A DNA stretch of 64,000 nt from Campanula takesimana (GCA_026119855.1 JAOWBW010000016.1:1488001-1552000); one strand, 5' to 3'. Shown: positions 8,949-21,603, counted from the stretch's first letter. Program-made: numbers and translations. Notes: generated by a model from the sequence alone, not told the origin.

Positions 8949-11916
8949 AAGTTCTTCTTCAAATTTTAAATCCAAATGTCTCATATGCTAAACTTCTCTC
9001 AAATTCAACATATTTTTGATAGATTAATCAACATTATGATATAGCCACTCATGTCATATTTGATTAATCCACTTTCTGACAAAATCAACTTTTTGATGTC
9101 ATTATCTTTGTGTTTGTTTTAAGTCATCTAGTGACTTTACTAACTTGCACACTTTATTCTAGGTTTTACTTTGATCTATTTCATTCAAAGCATCACTTTG
9201 ATCTATTTCACTCAAAGTATAATTTGTTCATTTTCATGAACTTGACATCAATACTTGATTTTCATTTTTTTATTTATTATTTTTTTTCCTTTTCTTTGGT
9301 TATATATATATATATTCAAAGTCATTGAATCATATATAACAACCATTACGTAAACTCATTGTTTACATACTCACCATCTTGTACCCAAATATCCATTTTG
9401 TTGATTTGGACTTTCTACTTTGCGAACCACCCCCACATTCACAAGTGTACGTAGGCCTACGTTTCCATACTTCATATGGAATTTACATTGTTTCTTGGGG
9501 TAACCTATTCAGTAGGTATTTATTTTTCAAAATAGACTCACCCCCACATCTTTGGGTTAGTCCTAAAATAAAGCAATAATGCTTTCATTATTTTCATCAA
9601 CACCATTTGATAGTGGTTTACAAAGTGGATAATTTGTGTACAAGCACATGTTATACACACACTATACTCATTAGTGTTTTATCCTTATTATCTCATTTTA
9701 AAGTTGTTTTTCAACATCTCCATTCAATGAGACAAAGCTTATTGATAATAACAATAACATTGTTATTATTACCATGTGTTTGAACAATCCATACATATCA
9801 CAATATATCACTATGCTTATCATATGATGATGTAGTTCAACACACATTTCACATCTTGTTTGAATTATTTTTGAATGAAAAATGTGATCTAACTAAAGAG
9901 ACATTTTCTCATTATTGATCACCAACTCAACCATTGGTTGATACAATTTCCATTCATTCATTCAAAATTCATGATATCATCCTTGATGATATCTACCTTT
10001 GTCTCTCAAGACACAAGGAATATGTTTAACTTTTTCAAACAAGTTTAGCTTTTCATACAAGTTTGACTTTTCAAACAAATTTGACTTTTGACCAAGTTTG
10101 ACAAACTTTGTCTTTGCCTTAAGCATTTCAATATGCTCCACCACATTTGCTTTTATCACAAGAAGTGTTATACAACTTCTTATCCAAAGCTCTATTCTCT
10201 TTTCCAACACAAAGATGAATAGCAAGCATCTCAACATTCATCTCAATTCATTTATGTTTGAGTTGCTTCTTGAAATCTTTTTAAGTGAAAAGTAATTTTT
10301 CAATTATTTTCATCACTTGAAAATTTCACTTATCATCATCCATTCGGCATGGATTTCATGAAAGACTATTTCAATTCTTTCATTTAACTTTGTAGGTTTA
10401 TGGAGTCTATTATTTTTAAAATCAAGAAACGGCCTACAATGAATTTCATTGCACCAACATTCTCGATTTTATTTTTATAGTCCAAAGACTCCAACAATTC
10501 TTTTGTCTTTTTATTGGTACTATATACATCATATAACGAATTCGACCATCCGTTAAGTATATAGTTTCAACAAAAGAAATTCACATGCTTTAACCACACT
10601 CACGGCTTAAACATCCGTCTCATTTCCACCAACTTTGAAGGATCTTCCTTAAGAAACCTCACTAAGTTCAAGGTGGTAACTAGAACATCTTTTGTTGCCA
10701 TCACTTAAAGTCGAGGCTAACAAAATTTTCTAACTTCTCACGATGGTGATCAACAAACTTGGAACACCCACATTTAGTTGGAAATTATCTCCACACTATG
10801 AGCCTTTTCCAAAACATTGGCTTTAATTTTCATCAATTAAACACAAAATCATAACTTTGTTGTTACAAATATACTTCTCTAACTTAATTAGAGAATTTAC
10901 CAAGAATAAATTCACAATTTATTTCTTGTAACAACTCATCTTAGTAACCTCTTAATTTCTTGATGAATAACAATTAGAGGTTAATTATTCCAAAGTTTAA
11001 AGGTCTCATTATGGAGTACCTCTAAATTAGAGAAATTACATTCTCATTCACAAAATTGCACATTTTCTTTTAGAAGCCATTCTTCTAAATATTGTGTCAT
11101 TTTTCATCATCAACAACAATAGGATTTAACAACTTCTTTCAAGAAGTCCTATTATTTTTATCTTATAACATTAGTCACTCATCCACTATTAGGTTTTAAC
11201 AACTTTCAAGAAGCCCTTATAGTTCTAGTCTTTGTCACTATTTTACAATAATAGGTTTTAACAACTTCTTTCATTTCAAGAAGCCGTATTATGTTAACCT
11301 TTGTGACCTTTGTCACCAATGCAAATAATAGGTTTTAACAACTTCTCGCAAGAAGACCTATTATCTTTGTCAACAAAACGTTAAAGACTTAATTTTCCAA
11401 CGTTCTTAGTTCCAATGAACTTTCCAATCTCTTTACTATGATTCATACGAAATGAACCATAAGAGACATATCACATGATGTATAACCACTACATGAGGCT
11501 TAGCCACAATTGGTTTATACAATCATTGTAACATAGTTGATATAACGGAGCATCAATCTTTCCATCTTTATTAATCTCATTAAACAGAAATTAAAATTAG
11601 TGTTTTAGTTCACAAAAACTGCCCTGTTCCGAAATTTTTATCTTCACTTTGACATTATAGATTCCAATCTCCACCATTCAGAATTTTCTCCTATGAGTCG
11701 TGAACATTTACAAAAAATATCGGCCTAATCCAACGGTTAACGAAGCAGGAAATGCTATTTTACTACAGCTGGTCAAGAAAAATCTGTGCAAAAATTTTCT
11801 TGCTTTCTTTCCCATTGTTTTTCCGCCCCTTTTCAATATTTTCTCCCATAGCCACCATGCTACAAGAATCCTGTAATCTGCAATCATTTCTCAACAAGAT
11901 GAATTAGTCTTAAGAC
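8949..11916. other. AT-rich gene-free stretch inside the decayed copia element
   Basis: Nearly 3 kb of low-complexity, T- and A-rich sequence with no ORF over 90 codons and no recognisable domain. The only structure I see is a set of hairpin-forming repeats at 11118-11362. Confidence 0.5.
11118..11362. repeat. Four interspersed hairpin repeats AATAGG..CTTCTT..CCTATT
   Basis: Units at about 11118-11153, 11187-11221, 11250-11290 and 11327-11362. Each has outer arms AATAGG/CCTATT, an inner arm ACTTCTT/AAGAAGT with a tiny loop, and a conserved TTTTAACAACTT. Start spacings are about 69, 63 and 77 bp. The arms co-vary imperfectly, so this may be a decayed tandem repeat. Confidence 0.65.
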
Positions 11917-12826
11917 TGTTGGACAAAATATTTCAAATAGAAAGGAAAACAAATTACAACATTGAAAATACAATATACAACAATTATGAAAAAACATGAA
12001 AGGAACGATACAACCGTAATTGATCTCTTCATTGGGTTTGTCCATCTTTGATCTCTTGTATCCGAGTCGTGTGAGAACACACTCTCCTTAAGACTAATTC
12101 GTCCTCCTCTCTACGAGTGCTTGAGGTTTCCACGGGCGTCAGTCTCCCAGGATAAAACGGATTAACCGGAACCGCTTCGCACTTAAGCCTTCCGGCGAAA
12201 TGAAATAATATGCTTGAATGAGATCACCAACAAAATGTTTAAGGAGGCAAATGGAAGAAGCACAAAGCTAAGAAGAAGAAAGGAAGAATTGCTAGAACAA
12301 GTGTTTCATTTTATGTGTTTTCTCTTTTTCTTTTTTTTCTCTTCTCTAAAGAAATGACTTGTGGGTTTCTCTTTATAGCTCAAACTCCCCAAAGGATTAA
12401 TTTTTCAATTAATCCACATTTTGATGACCAATTTAATCCAACAATTAAATTAGAAATCAATTGATTTGGAGTTACTTTTTCAAATCAATAATGGATATTA
12501 AACATTGGAAGTTACTCTTGAAAATTCATCTTAAATTTTAATTCTAGAAATTATAATTTGTTATTAACTTTTTGTAATTCCTTGAATTATAATTCAACAA
12601 TAAGTGGCAAAAACAATCAACTTGTTTTTTTCCTACTTTTCACATGTGTTTATTTATTTGAGCTATATATTTTTATCATTCAATTTTCAAATTGAACCAA
12701 TAAATATATCATTTTTCATGTTCTCACGAAGTGAACATAAACCCACGATAATCTTTGTCCAATGACAAATGATTCTTGCAAAGAAATGTGCACAATTTCC
12801 TTCACACACAACACAATTTTCCAACA
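11917..12826 (-). repeat. Probable LTR of the decayed copia element
   Basis: Bounded by TGTTGG (11917) and CCAACA (12826). It contains a GC-richer block (12050-12200) and an AT-rich remainder, as in copia LTRs. No tRNA-iMet primer-binding site is recognisable next to 11917, so the left boundary is uncertain. Confidence 0.5.
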
Positions 12827-12924
12827 CTCACTTCATTAGTATGAGGCCTTTTGGGAGTTGACCCAAAAAAAAAATTTGTGCGGGCTGAGCCCAAAGCGGA
12901 CAATATCATACTAATGTGGGAAAA
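12827..12924. repeat. Fragment of a second LTR-type sequence
   Basis: Starts with CATTAGTATGAGGCC and ends with CATACTAATG, an inverted pair around a GTGCGGGC..CCCAAAGCGGACAA block. I recognise this as a common plant LTR segment. Too short to classify. Confidence 0.35.
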
Positions 12925-13147
12925 GTGGTGGTGGTGGTCGCGGTCCCTACACCATTGTCAACAACTGTAGCTACTAATGAGAGCTTTTCTTCCGATCCCT
13001 CTCATCGATTACTGTGCTAAAGTGGAACAAGATGGTAACAACAACAGTTCTCCAAATGGTGGAGTAGACTGCAATGGAGCTGGTGAAAATAAAACAGTGG
13101 CGGAAGAAAAACTGCTTCAAAACGATGAGCCAAAGGTGGCTAACTAG
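12925..13147 (+). pseudogene. Possible C-terminal coding relic of a host gene, one frameshift
   Basis: Two consecutive open stretches look protein-like. 12925-13017 reads PTPLSTTVATNESFSSDPSH and runs into TAA (13018-13020). A one-base shift at that point opens 13019-13144 (KVEQDGNNNSSPNGGVDCNG onward), ending at TAG 13145-13147. Composition is Asn/Ser/Glu-rich and GC is higher than in the surrounding repeats. I do not recognise the gene. It could be the last exon of a gene whose 3' UTR now holds the MITE at 13277-13868, or chance. Confidence 0.35.
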
Positions 13148-13244
13148 TCATCCGATGGGGTGGGGTCTTTGTGTGAGTGAGAGAGGGGAAAAAGGTTCGG
13201 CTGGAAACTGTAAAGAGTTTGAAGCAAATGTAAAAAGCAGGGAA

Positions 13245-13276
<32 letters not shown>

Positions 13277-13868
13277 TAGGGATGACCAAACACGGTTCCG
13301 GTTACGGTTCCGATTCGGAACCGCCGGTTCCGGTTCGGCTTTTATGTGAACCTTAACCGGCCCTTGGTTACACCGGTTCCGGTTGTCACAATACGGTTCC
13401 GGTTCGATTCCGGTCCGGTTTCGGTTCGGTTCCACGGTTCATTTTTTGATGGTTTTTTAACGGTTAATTCTGATGAAACTGTTAGAAATCGGTCAAAAAC
13501 ACATTTTTATTATTTTCATTCACTGATTTTGGCAAAAAAATCAGTCAAAACACAACTTTTCTTGTCAACTTTCCATTAGTAACGGTTAATTCTAATGAAA
13601 CTGTTAGAAATCTAATGATTTTGATGGTTTTTTAACGGTTTTACTGACGGTTCAGACGGTTCCGGTTCGCGGTTTGGTTGGGCGGTTCGGAACCGCCGGT
13701 TCACGGTTTTTTGGGGGGTTGAACCTTAACCGGCCCTTATCCAAAACGGTTCCGGTTCCCACGGTTCCGGTTTTCGTGGCGGTTCATGGCGGTTACGGTT
13801 TTTTCGGTTCCGGTTCCGGGCCGGTTCGACGGTTCCGGTCCGGTTCCGGTCCGGTTTGGCCATCCCTA
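13277..13868. mobile_element. hAT-type MITE packed with GGTTCCGGTT motifs
   Basis: Terminal inverted repeats TAGGGATGACCAAAC and GTTTGGCCATCCCTA, flanked by AGAGAGAG on both sides. The 8-bp target duplication fits hAT, although the site is a GA microsatellite (13248-13276). The interior is dominated by CCGGTT/AACCGG runs on both flanks with an AT-rich centre. The apparent ORFs here are translations of the repeat and not genes. Confidence 0.8.
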
Positions 13869-14072
13869 AGAGAGAGGGTAGAAGACATGGTCACACGATA
13901 AGCAGAGCAAAGGTGAAGAGTAAAAACTTCAACTTAAAAGACTAGCTAGTACTATTTAAGTTGTTAATTCCTTTTTCTTTTCTGTTCCCTTTTTGATGTC
14001 AAAGTACCTACTATATGGAAACCCTTTAACTTTAGGCGTAATTAACCCTCAAATATTACCTAAGCTCCCCTC

Positions 14073-14522
14073 TGATGTAGCGAAGCAGAAGCATAAAAGA
14101 AATAAATAAAGATAAACACTATAGATCCGTTGATTGTCGCAACAATACCGGAAGAATAGCCTTCAATAACCCATTGATTCAAAGAATACTAGGAAATTGG
14201 CATCAAAAGGGAATAAATCCACTTTGGGGAATAAAGAACAATGTTCAATACTCTAATTTTTATTAATCAACCACTAATTTTCAGAATCACAAAAAGACCT
14301 ATTTTTATAAGGCTCCTAACTTGGAAATCAAGTCAAACACTTCTAAAAACAACCCTAACCTATATAGTAACCTAATAGAAATTTAATTCATCAAAATAAG
14401 TCCCAAAATACTTCAAATCATCAAAATATTACCTATCTAATAATAAATCGGAAAATAACAATAATAATAACAATAATAATTAAAATAAATCCCTAAATAT
14501 ATCTCTATATTGATCTCCATCA
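14073..14522 (-). repeat. Left (3') LTR of the LARD/TRIM-like element, intact
   Basis: 450 bp, TGATG..CATCA ends. It matches 29279-29637 followed by 32892-32985 by eye, which shows that the right copy is interrupted. Confidence 0.85.
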
Positions 14523-14916
14523 TTCTCCTCGGCTTCGAAAAATTCGTCCTCGAATTTGAAACAGTTTGCAGTTGAATTTGTAACAGCACAAGTAAAGTTT
14601 GTAACATGATTGTTCTTCCATTGACCTTCAACATAAGAATATGAAATCCTTTGAATCCTCGACGAACTTGAAATTTTCCAACTTGAGTAATAACATTCAT
14701 CCAATCCGCCCAATATAATTTAATATACTCATGGAGTAACAAATTCTTAATGTAACTTGAAGAATATGCCTTGGTAGGAGGAACATGAAAGGGATCAACG
14801 AATTGATGTGTAGCAAACTTTTCATCATAAATCGGTATTTGAGACAAATCATCTATAAATTGTGGAATAGATGTAGTGGTAAAAGACCCAACAATGTCAA
14901 CCATTGTTATACCAAC
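14523..14916 (-). pseudogene. ORF of the short LTR element, 3' portion
   Basis: The reading frame continues from 29055-29167 across the copia A insertion: the codons on either side of one CCAAC copy are in frame. It begins ITMVDIVGSFTTTSIPQFID. The Pro-Ile-Tyr-Asp-Glu motif is repeated from the first part (KPPIYDE, QIPIYDE). Near the end a shift to another frame gives FEDEFFEAEENDGDQ, a more protein-like reading, so one frameshift is likely near 14700. Acidic, with no known domain. Such ORFs occur in plant LTR elements, but the function is not known to me. Confidence 0.55.
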
Positions 14917-15407
14917 TGATAGAACAATTTTAATCCCTGAATGCCATACTCATATTTAAGTAAGAGAAAGAGGAAGAGATGAAGCGGAAGCATATAATAA
15001 ATGTATACCTGTTGAATCCATCTTGATGTCTTGAAGGGAGAATAAGAATGAAGTAGAAGATAATGTAGGGAGATGATCTTCTAAATGAAAGTGTCTCTTA
15101 GTCTCTCAAAAGTTCTTTCAATAATGAAGAGATAATTTAGATGAGAGAAAGTAAGAATCAAGTATGTTTAAGGCTTGATGGAGGGGCCTTTATATAGTAA
15201 ACATGGTGACACTTCAAATAGGGACCATACCTATTCATTTCCAAAGCAATGTTGATTTACCATCTTGCCCATCAAAGATAGATAAATAACATTTCAGGGA
15301 TTCTACACATTGACTATTTTGACCATACTTTATATTAATGTCATAGTTATGATTTTATTTATGGAAGGTACCAAATTATTTGTGTTGCAAGCCACATTGA
15401 TCTAACA
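14917..15407 (-). repeat. 3' LTR of copia A (491 bp)
   Basis: TGATAG..CTAACA ends. Minus-strand TATA box TATATAAA at 15189-15196. No palindrome array is present in this LTR, unlike its leader. Confidence 0.95.
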
Positions 15408-15418
15408 ATCTCCCACTT
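15408..15418 (-). promoter_or_regulatory. Polypurine tract of copia A
   Basis: The minus strand reads CAAGTGGGAGAT directly before the 3' LTR, the usual copia purine tract for plus-strand DNA priming. Confidence 0.8.
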
Positions 15419-15751
15419 GGGTTGCAAAACAAATTTCTTCCTTTAAATCATAAGTACAACATAAATGATAACCCAAATGTGCACTTTGTTATCACTTATA
15501 ACAATCTCGTCCATTAGCCATACAAGTATAGAACTAAAGGGGCAGTCGTTGTAATTGATTCGCAACTAAACCACTATAATTACATATACTAATTCAACTA
15601 AATGACATAGATCAAAAGTATGGATATGTAGCATGGATCTTAATGAATATATACATATTCTTCCAACTAGTCCAACTTAACCAAATGAGATCAAACTTTA
15701 AATAATAATAGAACAATAAAATTGAAGAAAACAACATAAACTCCCACTATA

Positions 15752-17373
15752 TTAAATGTTATCAAAAGTTGTTACACCCATATGAGCAACATGCTCGTGA
15801 AACACTAAAGGTGATAACGCCTTAGTAAACGGATCCGCTAACATAGAGTTTGTACCAATAAGTTGTATTTCTATTTGTTCATTTCGTACCCTCTCTCTTA
15901 CAACAAGAAATTTAATGTCAATGTGTTTAGACTTTGACGAGCTCTTGTTATTGTTGGAGTACAAGACCGCTGCCCTATTGTCACAATAAAGCTTAATAGG
16001 TCTTTCGACACTATCAACAATACGCAGTCCCTCAGTGAATTTACGCAGCCATATAGCTTGATTGGATGCCTCGAAACAAGCAACGAACTCGGCTTCCATG
16101 GTGGAGGAAGTAACGAGTGTCTGCTTGGCACTTCTCCAAGAAATGGCTCCACCGGCTAATGTGAAGACATAACCAGACGTTGATTTACGGCTGTCTTGGC
16201 ATCCAGCAAAGTCGGAATCGGAATACCCAATGATCTCGAGATGATCCGACTTTGAATATGTAAGCATGTAGTCCTTGGTATTTTGTAAGTACCGCATCAC
16301 TCTTTTGGCTGCGACCCAATGTTCTCTCCCCGGATTGCTTTGGTATCGACCAAGCATCCCAACAATAAAAGCTAAGTCTGGACGAGTACAGACTTGAGCA
16401 TACATTAAGCTTCCTACTGCTGATGCATAAGGGATGTTTTCCATATACTTGGTTTCAAAATTGTTTTTGGGACATTGATTAAGACTAAATTTATCTCCTT
16501 TAGAGACAGGGGTGTCATGTGGTTTACAGTTTTGCATGCTAAATCTTTGTAATACCTTCTCTATATAGGCCTTTTGTGATAATCCTAAAGTACCTCGTGA
16601 GCGATCACGGTGTATTTGGATTCCTAATACAAAAGATGCCTCTCCAAGATCTTTCATTTCAAATTTCTTTGAAAGAAATTTCTTAGTGTCTTTAAGAAGG
16701 TTCAAGTCATTACTAGCAAGTAAAATATCATCCACATATAAGACTAAGAATATAAATTTATTCCCACTGAACTTATGGTATATACAATCTTCACCAATAT
16801 TCATTCAAAGCCAAATGAAAGAATTACTTGGTTAAATTTGAGATACCATTGACGGGAAGCTTGCTTGAGCCCATAAATGGATTTCTTAAGTTTACAAACT
16901 AAATGATTAGTTTGTTCCAAATCATCCACCATTTCTGGTTTCTTCATATAAATGGTTTCCTCAATGTCTCCATTGAGAAAAACAGTTTTTACATCCATTT
17001 GATGAAGCTCAAGGTCATAATGTGCCACTAAAGCCATAATGATCCTAAAGGAGTTTTTAGAAGACACCGGAGAGAATGTTTCTTTGTAGTCAATACCTTC
17101 CTTTTGAGTGAAACCTTTGGCAACAAGACGAGCCTTATGTCTTTCCACATTACCTTGTGAATCCCTTTTGGTTTTAAATATCCATTTACAACCAATCGGT
17201 TTCACATCCTTCGGTAATGAGACAAGATCCCAAACGTCGTTGTCTTTCATAGATTTTAACTCTTCATTAATGGCATTGATCCACTTATGAGAATTAGGAC
17301 CTTTAATGGCTTCATGGAAGGTGAGAGGCTCATCTCCCACTAAACCTAGGTGTCCTTCATTCTCTGCAAGATA
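15752..17373 (-). pseudogene. pol: Copia A reverse transcriptase and RNase H (C-terminal half of pol)
   Basis: Read right to left. From 17373 comes the RT N-terminal region, with WKWIN..EL, GCKWIFKTK, KARLVAKGFTQ, MDVKTVFLNGD and IYGLKQASRQWY. A stop or frame break follows at about 16801. Then come the YVDD catalytic box (FLVLYVDDILLAS), the RNase H segments (SDSDFAGCQDSRKSTSGY, SSTMEAEFVA, YCDNRAAV) and the MLADPFTKAL C-terminus, ending at 15752. The frame joins that at 24741 in phase across the Athila-like insertion (the codons for YEV then YLAEN). Apart from that insertion and the single break, the domain set is complete. Confidence 0.9.
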
Positions 17374-17626
17374 CACCTTGATAAATGGCTATTTTATAGT
17401 CATTTAAGGTCTAAATATATGTCTTTTTAGAGTCAATTTAGTATTAATGAGTCTCATATTGCATTATTTCACACTACTTTTACGGATATAATGTGCGTGG
17501 TGTAGTATGGGTTTTGTGGACAGAAAACAGGTACTATTTGGAGCTATTTTGAGCTAAAGGGAGTAAAGGAAGGAAAGACGGGAGCAAAACATTTAAAAAG
17601 GAGAAATCAGATGCAGAAGTCAAAGA

Positions 17627-17770
17627 TCCGACCGGACCCATCTATAAGACCCGGCCGGACCTCACCAATACAAGAACAAATTTCCAGAAGACAAAGATCC
17701 GACCGGGGCAAGGAGAAAATCCGGTCGGACCAACTGGATCCGGCCGGACCATTATGAAGACCCGCCCGGA
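17627..17770. repeat. LTR palindrome array TCCGRCCGGA, three pairs
   Basis: Cores (CGACCG, CGGCCG, CGGTCG, CGCCCG) start at 17629, 17652, 17700, 17722, 17741 and 17763. Pair spacings are 23, 22 and 22 bp, with 48 and 19 bp between pairs. The downstream edge is about 94 bp from the TATA box. The identical array in the 3' LTR has cores from 23489 to 23623. Confidence 0.9.
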
Positions 17771-17861
17771 TCTTGACGCCTGTTCTGAAAGAGTGTTTCC
17801 CAACAGACACTCCTCTTGGTGGATGTATCCGGGAACAGACACTCAAATCAGTCCTAGGGCC

Positions 17862-17869
17862 TATATAAG
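17862..17869 (+). promoter_or_regulatory. LTR TATA box of the Athila-like element
   Basis: TATATAAG in a GC-richer context, downstream of the palindrome array. The 3' LTR copy is at 23722-23729. Confidence 0.6.
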
Positions 17870-18881
17870 AAGGCTACAACAGCCTTAGAAAAGATCCAGA
17901 TATTTTTAGAGATTGATTGTAAAGTTATTATAGTGAAATTCTAAGTATACATTATCATTTCCAGAATTTTGAGTGAATTTGAGAGAGGGTTCCTAAGCAA
18001 TAAAGAAGTATTCTTCCATCATTAAGTTCTCCAATCTGAATAAGTATTCTCTTCTCTATCTTAATCCTTTATTCTTATTCTTGATGTTTTATTTAATGGC
18101 TAGTGAGTAATCCCCCTCTTTCTTGGGGTTGGATACTCATTGTGTTCATATGTTCATCATAATTTTATGTTCTCTAAATTCATTTCTCTTCATCTTTAAC
18201 AATTTTACTATATCAATCTAAAACGCCTATAACCACGATGACGTCCTTGGTTATATGAACTCCAGTTAATCGAGAGAAGGACCTAGCGGTGAATCTCGAT
18301 TAGCGGACCCATATAGTCAAAACTAAGTTCATTACTCACGAGAGTAGTGTAATGGCTTAGGGATGCTCCTTGAGTGGAAAGTGTGCCGATTTTCATAAGA
18401 AAACCTAATGGATTCTTACTAATTATGGTCAGCTAGAGATAAGCCGGAATGCCCGTTTGTGACAGGGCGGGGGAAAAACATAAACGGATTTCTCAAAGAG
18501 TTAGGACATAATTAGTATGAGAATACAAACACTACTTGCTTGATCGTGAGAAGTAGTGTAGGCTAAGCATACCATCCTTGTATAAAAATGAACCCTTAAT
18601 CTAAAAGAGAGCATAAATGAATGATGAATATATGAATACTTGAGTCCCAATCCCGGGAATTCCTTTAAAATAAGAGTTTTTCCTACATAAATAGCTTTTA
18701 CTATCATTTCTATTTTAAGTGACAAACAAATTTTCCTACCCCCAATCATTTTATTTTCTTTACTTTTATCCAAAGCAAAAAATATTTTTAGAATTAAGTT
18801 GTCTCCGTGGGATCGACCCGTATTTGCACATACTATACTATTAATAACCCGTGCACTTGCGGTTTAAACGTAACAAGTTTT

Positions 18882-18900
18882 TGGCGCCGTTGCCGGGGAC
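18882..18900 (+). promoter_or_regulatory. Primer-binding site, Athila type
   Basis: TGGCGCCGTTGCCGGGGAC begins six bases after the LTR. This sequence is characteristic of the Athila lineage of plant gypsy elements. Confidence 0.9.
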
Positions 18901-19038
18901 AACGGTTAAATTTAAAAAAAAAAAAGTTTTTGCTTTTCAATTTTCTGTTTTTATTCTTTTTATTTTTATTTATTTCATCATCTTTTTTTCAAAGTATTTT
19001 TCTTTGAATTCTTCTTTAAAGTGTTTTTTCCAAAGTTT

Positions 19039-21603
19039 ATGAAAAGAGTCCGGAGAGGTGACAATTACGTTGAATACAATCCGGAACCTGAGAGATACCT
19101 TAGAGAAAGACTTAGAAGTTTGAGAGAAACTTTAGAGAAAGAAATGGTGAGAGAAAACAACGAAGACGGGCAAAATTCGGGCGATGCCCCACCACCTAAG
19201 ACCTTACGGGAGTTTGTTAACCCAAGCACCCCGGGTTCTAGGACGCCCATAGTAGTACCAAATGCCGACGCAATCACATTTGAGATAAAGCCACAACTTC
19301 TCCATATGGTTATGAACAACCAATTTGGTGGCTCGGCACTTGAAGATCCGCACCTCCATGTCCAAACTTTCTTGGAGTATTGTGATACTACAAGGATTGT
19401 TGGAGTCACACCCGAGGCAATACGGATGCGCCTATTCCCATTCTCATTACGGGATAAGGCGAAACAATGGTTGAACTCGGTCCCACACAACTCTTTAACA
19501 ACATGAGACCAAGTTCAAGAGGCTTTCCTTGGACGTTTCTTCCCTCCTTCAAAAACCGCTCAAATCCGGACCAAGATCACTAATTTTAGTCAGAATGGAG
19601 ATGAGTCGCTTTATGATGCTTGGGAGCGTTTCAAAGAACTCCTAAGGATGTGCCCACACCACGGGCTTGAAAAGTGGTTGATAGTGCACACCTTCTACAA
19701 CGGTCTCACATTCAAGACAAGAGAGACCATAGATGCTGCTGCGGGAGGAGCACTCATGAATAAAGGAGTGGACGAGGCATATGACTTGATCGAGAGCATT
19801 GCCCTGAACCACTACCAATGGTCCAATGAAAGGGACCAACCGCAAGTATCAGCAGGTAAGTATAATGTTGATGTCGTCACTCTTCTATCTTCAAAATTTG
19901 ATACTCTTTTCAAAAAGATAGATAGCTTGAATACAAATTCCGTGGCTAACATTAATGTTTTATGTGAACTATGTGGGTCAAACTCACATAGTAGCGAAAG
20001 TTGTGATTTACTTGACACTACTTCTAGTGAGCAAGTTAATTTTGTTTCTAATGGACAACGAGGGGGTATGTATTCAAACACATACAATCCCGAATGGAAA
20101 AATCACCCCAACTTGTCCTATAGAAATAACAATGTTTTAAACCCACAACCTTCCTCACAACCACCGGGATTTGTACCCAAGAATTTCAACAATAATGCTT
20201 TCCCTCCCCCTAAATCTAAATTAGATCTTCTTATGGATTATATGATTGAAAATAATAAGAACCAAGAGAAAATCAATAATGAATTTAGGGAAAATTTTAA
20301 AATTTTGAATGCTAGGTTTGATAACTTAGCTGCTCATAACAAAATGTTAGAGAGCCAGCAAGCTCAACAGGCCAACCTGCCGCAAAGACCACAAGGGAGT
20401 CTTCCCGGTCAACCTCAAAGGCCTAGCGAGCATGCAAATGTAATAGTTTCAATAAATAAAGAAGAGGAAAATGAAAGTCCAACCCCACCAAAAGTTGAGA
20501 CTGAAAATGAGACTAGTTACAATAGATATTTTGAACCACCGATACCGTACCCAAAAAGATTAATAAAGAAAGGGGTTGATGAACAACATGCCTAATTTTT
20601 GGAAACATTAAAATCAATGAATATTAGAGTTCCTTATTCTGATGACCAGAAAGAAATACCTTCTTATGCAAAGCCTTTGAAGGAAATGATTTTTAAAAAG
20701 AAGTCTTTAGAAGAATTTGAAAATTTCACTTTGGCGGAAGATGTTAGTGCCATTTTACAAAAGAAACTTCCGCCTAAACTCAAAGATCCCGGCACTTTTT
20801 CCATCCCCTGTAGTATCGGTAGGATCAATATGGATAATGCTATGCTTGATTTAGGGGCTAGCGTTAGTATAATGCCTTTTTCGGTTAGTCAGGGATTAGG
20901 TGTGGGGGAACTCCAACCCACCACCATATCTCTGCAGTTGGCAGACCGATCCATTCAATACCCGATAGGTATTATGGAAAACTTGCCGTGTCGAATAGGG
21001 AGCCTAATCATCCCTGTCGACTTTGTGATCCTCGAGATTGAGGAGGATCAAGATATCCCAGTCATCTTGGGAAGGCCTTTCCTTGCAACTGCGGGAGCCA
21101 TAATTGATGTGAAAAAGGGTACTCTTACTTTAAATGTTGGAGATCAAAAAGAGGAATTTTGGAGGAGTACCCCAACCATTGAAGACTCTTGTCAAAAAAT
21201 TGATATTTTAAAAGAAAATCATAAGGAAATTAATGTCATAAAATCTATGGATTCCAAAAGGGATCATATAGATGAATTCAAAGCTTATGAAAATTATTTG
21301 AAAGAAATAAAGGAAGCAAGGGAAAGTACCAAGAATTTAGACTGGAAGAGGGTGCTACATGATGAAAATGATGGAGATGACATCATAGAAAAACCAAAGA
21401 AAGTAGCACCACAGAAAATAACGGGATTACGAGCTTGCAAAGATTTTCATAAATTAATCCCGTCAAAGAATGGATGGCGCATATGTACTGATCATAGGGC
21501 CCTAAACAATCCACCGGAGAAGAAGTGGCGTATTGTCAAAGACAATAGGCCATCTCGATACCGTACAATGGCCATTCCAATTAACAAAAAGGCGTCGAGC
21601 TAA
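19039..21603 (+). pseudogene. gag-pro: Athila-like gag-protease ORF with two in-frame stops
   Basis: One frame runs from ATG 19039 to TAA 21601-21603, broken by TGA at 19504-19506 (expected Trp) and TAA at 20593-20595 (expected Gln). Gag has the matrix/capsid pattern (FEIKPQLLHMV, FPFSLRDKAKQWL, FLGRFFPPSKTAQIR) and a zinc knuckle C-x2-C-x4-H-x4-C (CELCGSNSHSSESC) at about 19965-20010. A Gln/Pro-rich linker follows. The aspartic protease region has the active site DLGASVSIMP at about 20850 and the flap/ILGRPFLATAGA segment at about 21070. The frame then enters an RT-like scrap (GWRICTDHRALN) and ends. Both stops are single-base changes, so the copy decayed recently. Confidence 0.9.

Larger units (their letters stand above)
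7577..12826 (-). mobile_element. Decayed Ty1/copia element, 3' end lost in the gap
   Basis: Minus-oriented. The left end carries RNase H C-terminal traces (7920-8100) and the right end an LTR-like block (11917-12826). The middle (8949-11916) is very AT-rich with no long ORF, broken by a foldback insertion (8687-8948) and hairpin repeats (11118-11362). The 3' LTR would lie in or beyond the gap. Heavy decay makes lineage assignment impossible, and some of the middle could belong to other repeats. Confidence 0.5.
17379..18875 (+). repeat. 5' LTR of the Athila-like element
   Basis: 1497 bp, starting TGATAAATGG and ending ACGTAACA. It has a palindrome array at 17627-17770 and a TATA box at 17862-17869. 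The end carries the GTGCACTTGCGG sequence usual for plant gypsy LTRs. Confidence 0.95.

Noticed and set aside
13148..13901. ORFs rich in Asn-Arg or Pro-Val in the CCGGTT region
   Set aside because: Translations of the hAT MITE repeat on both strands; no protein-like composition.
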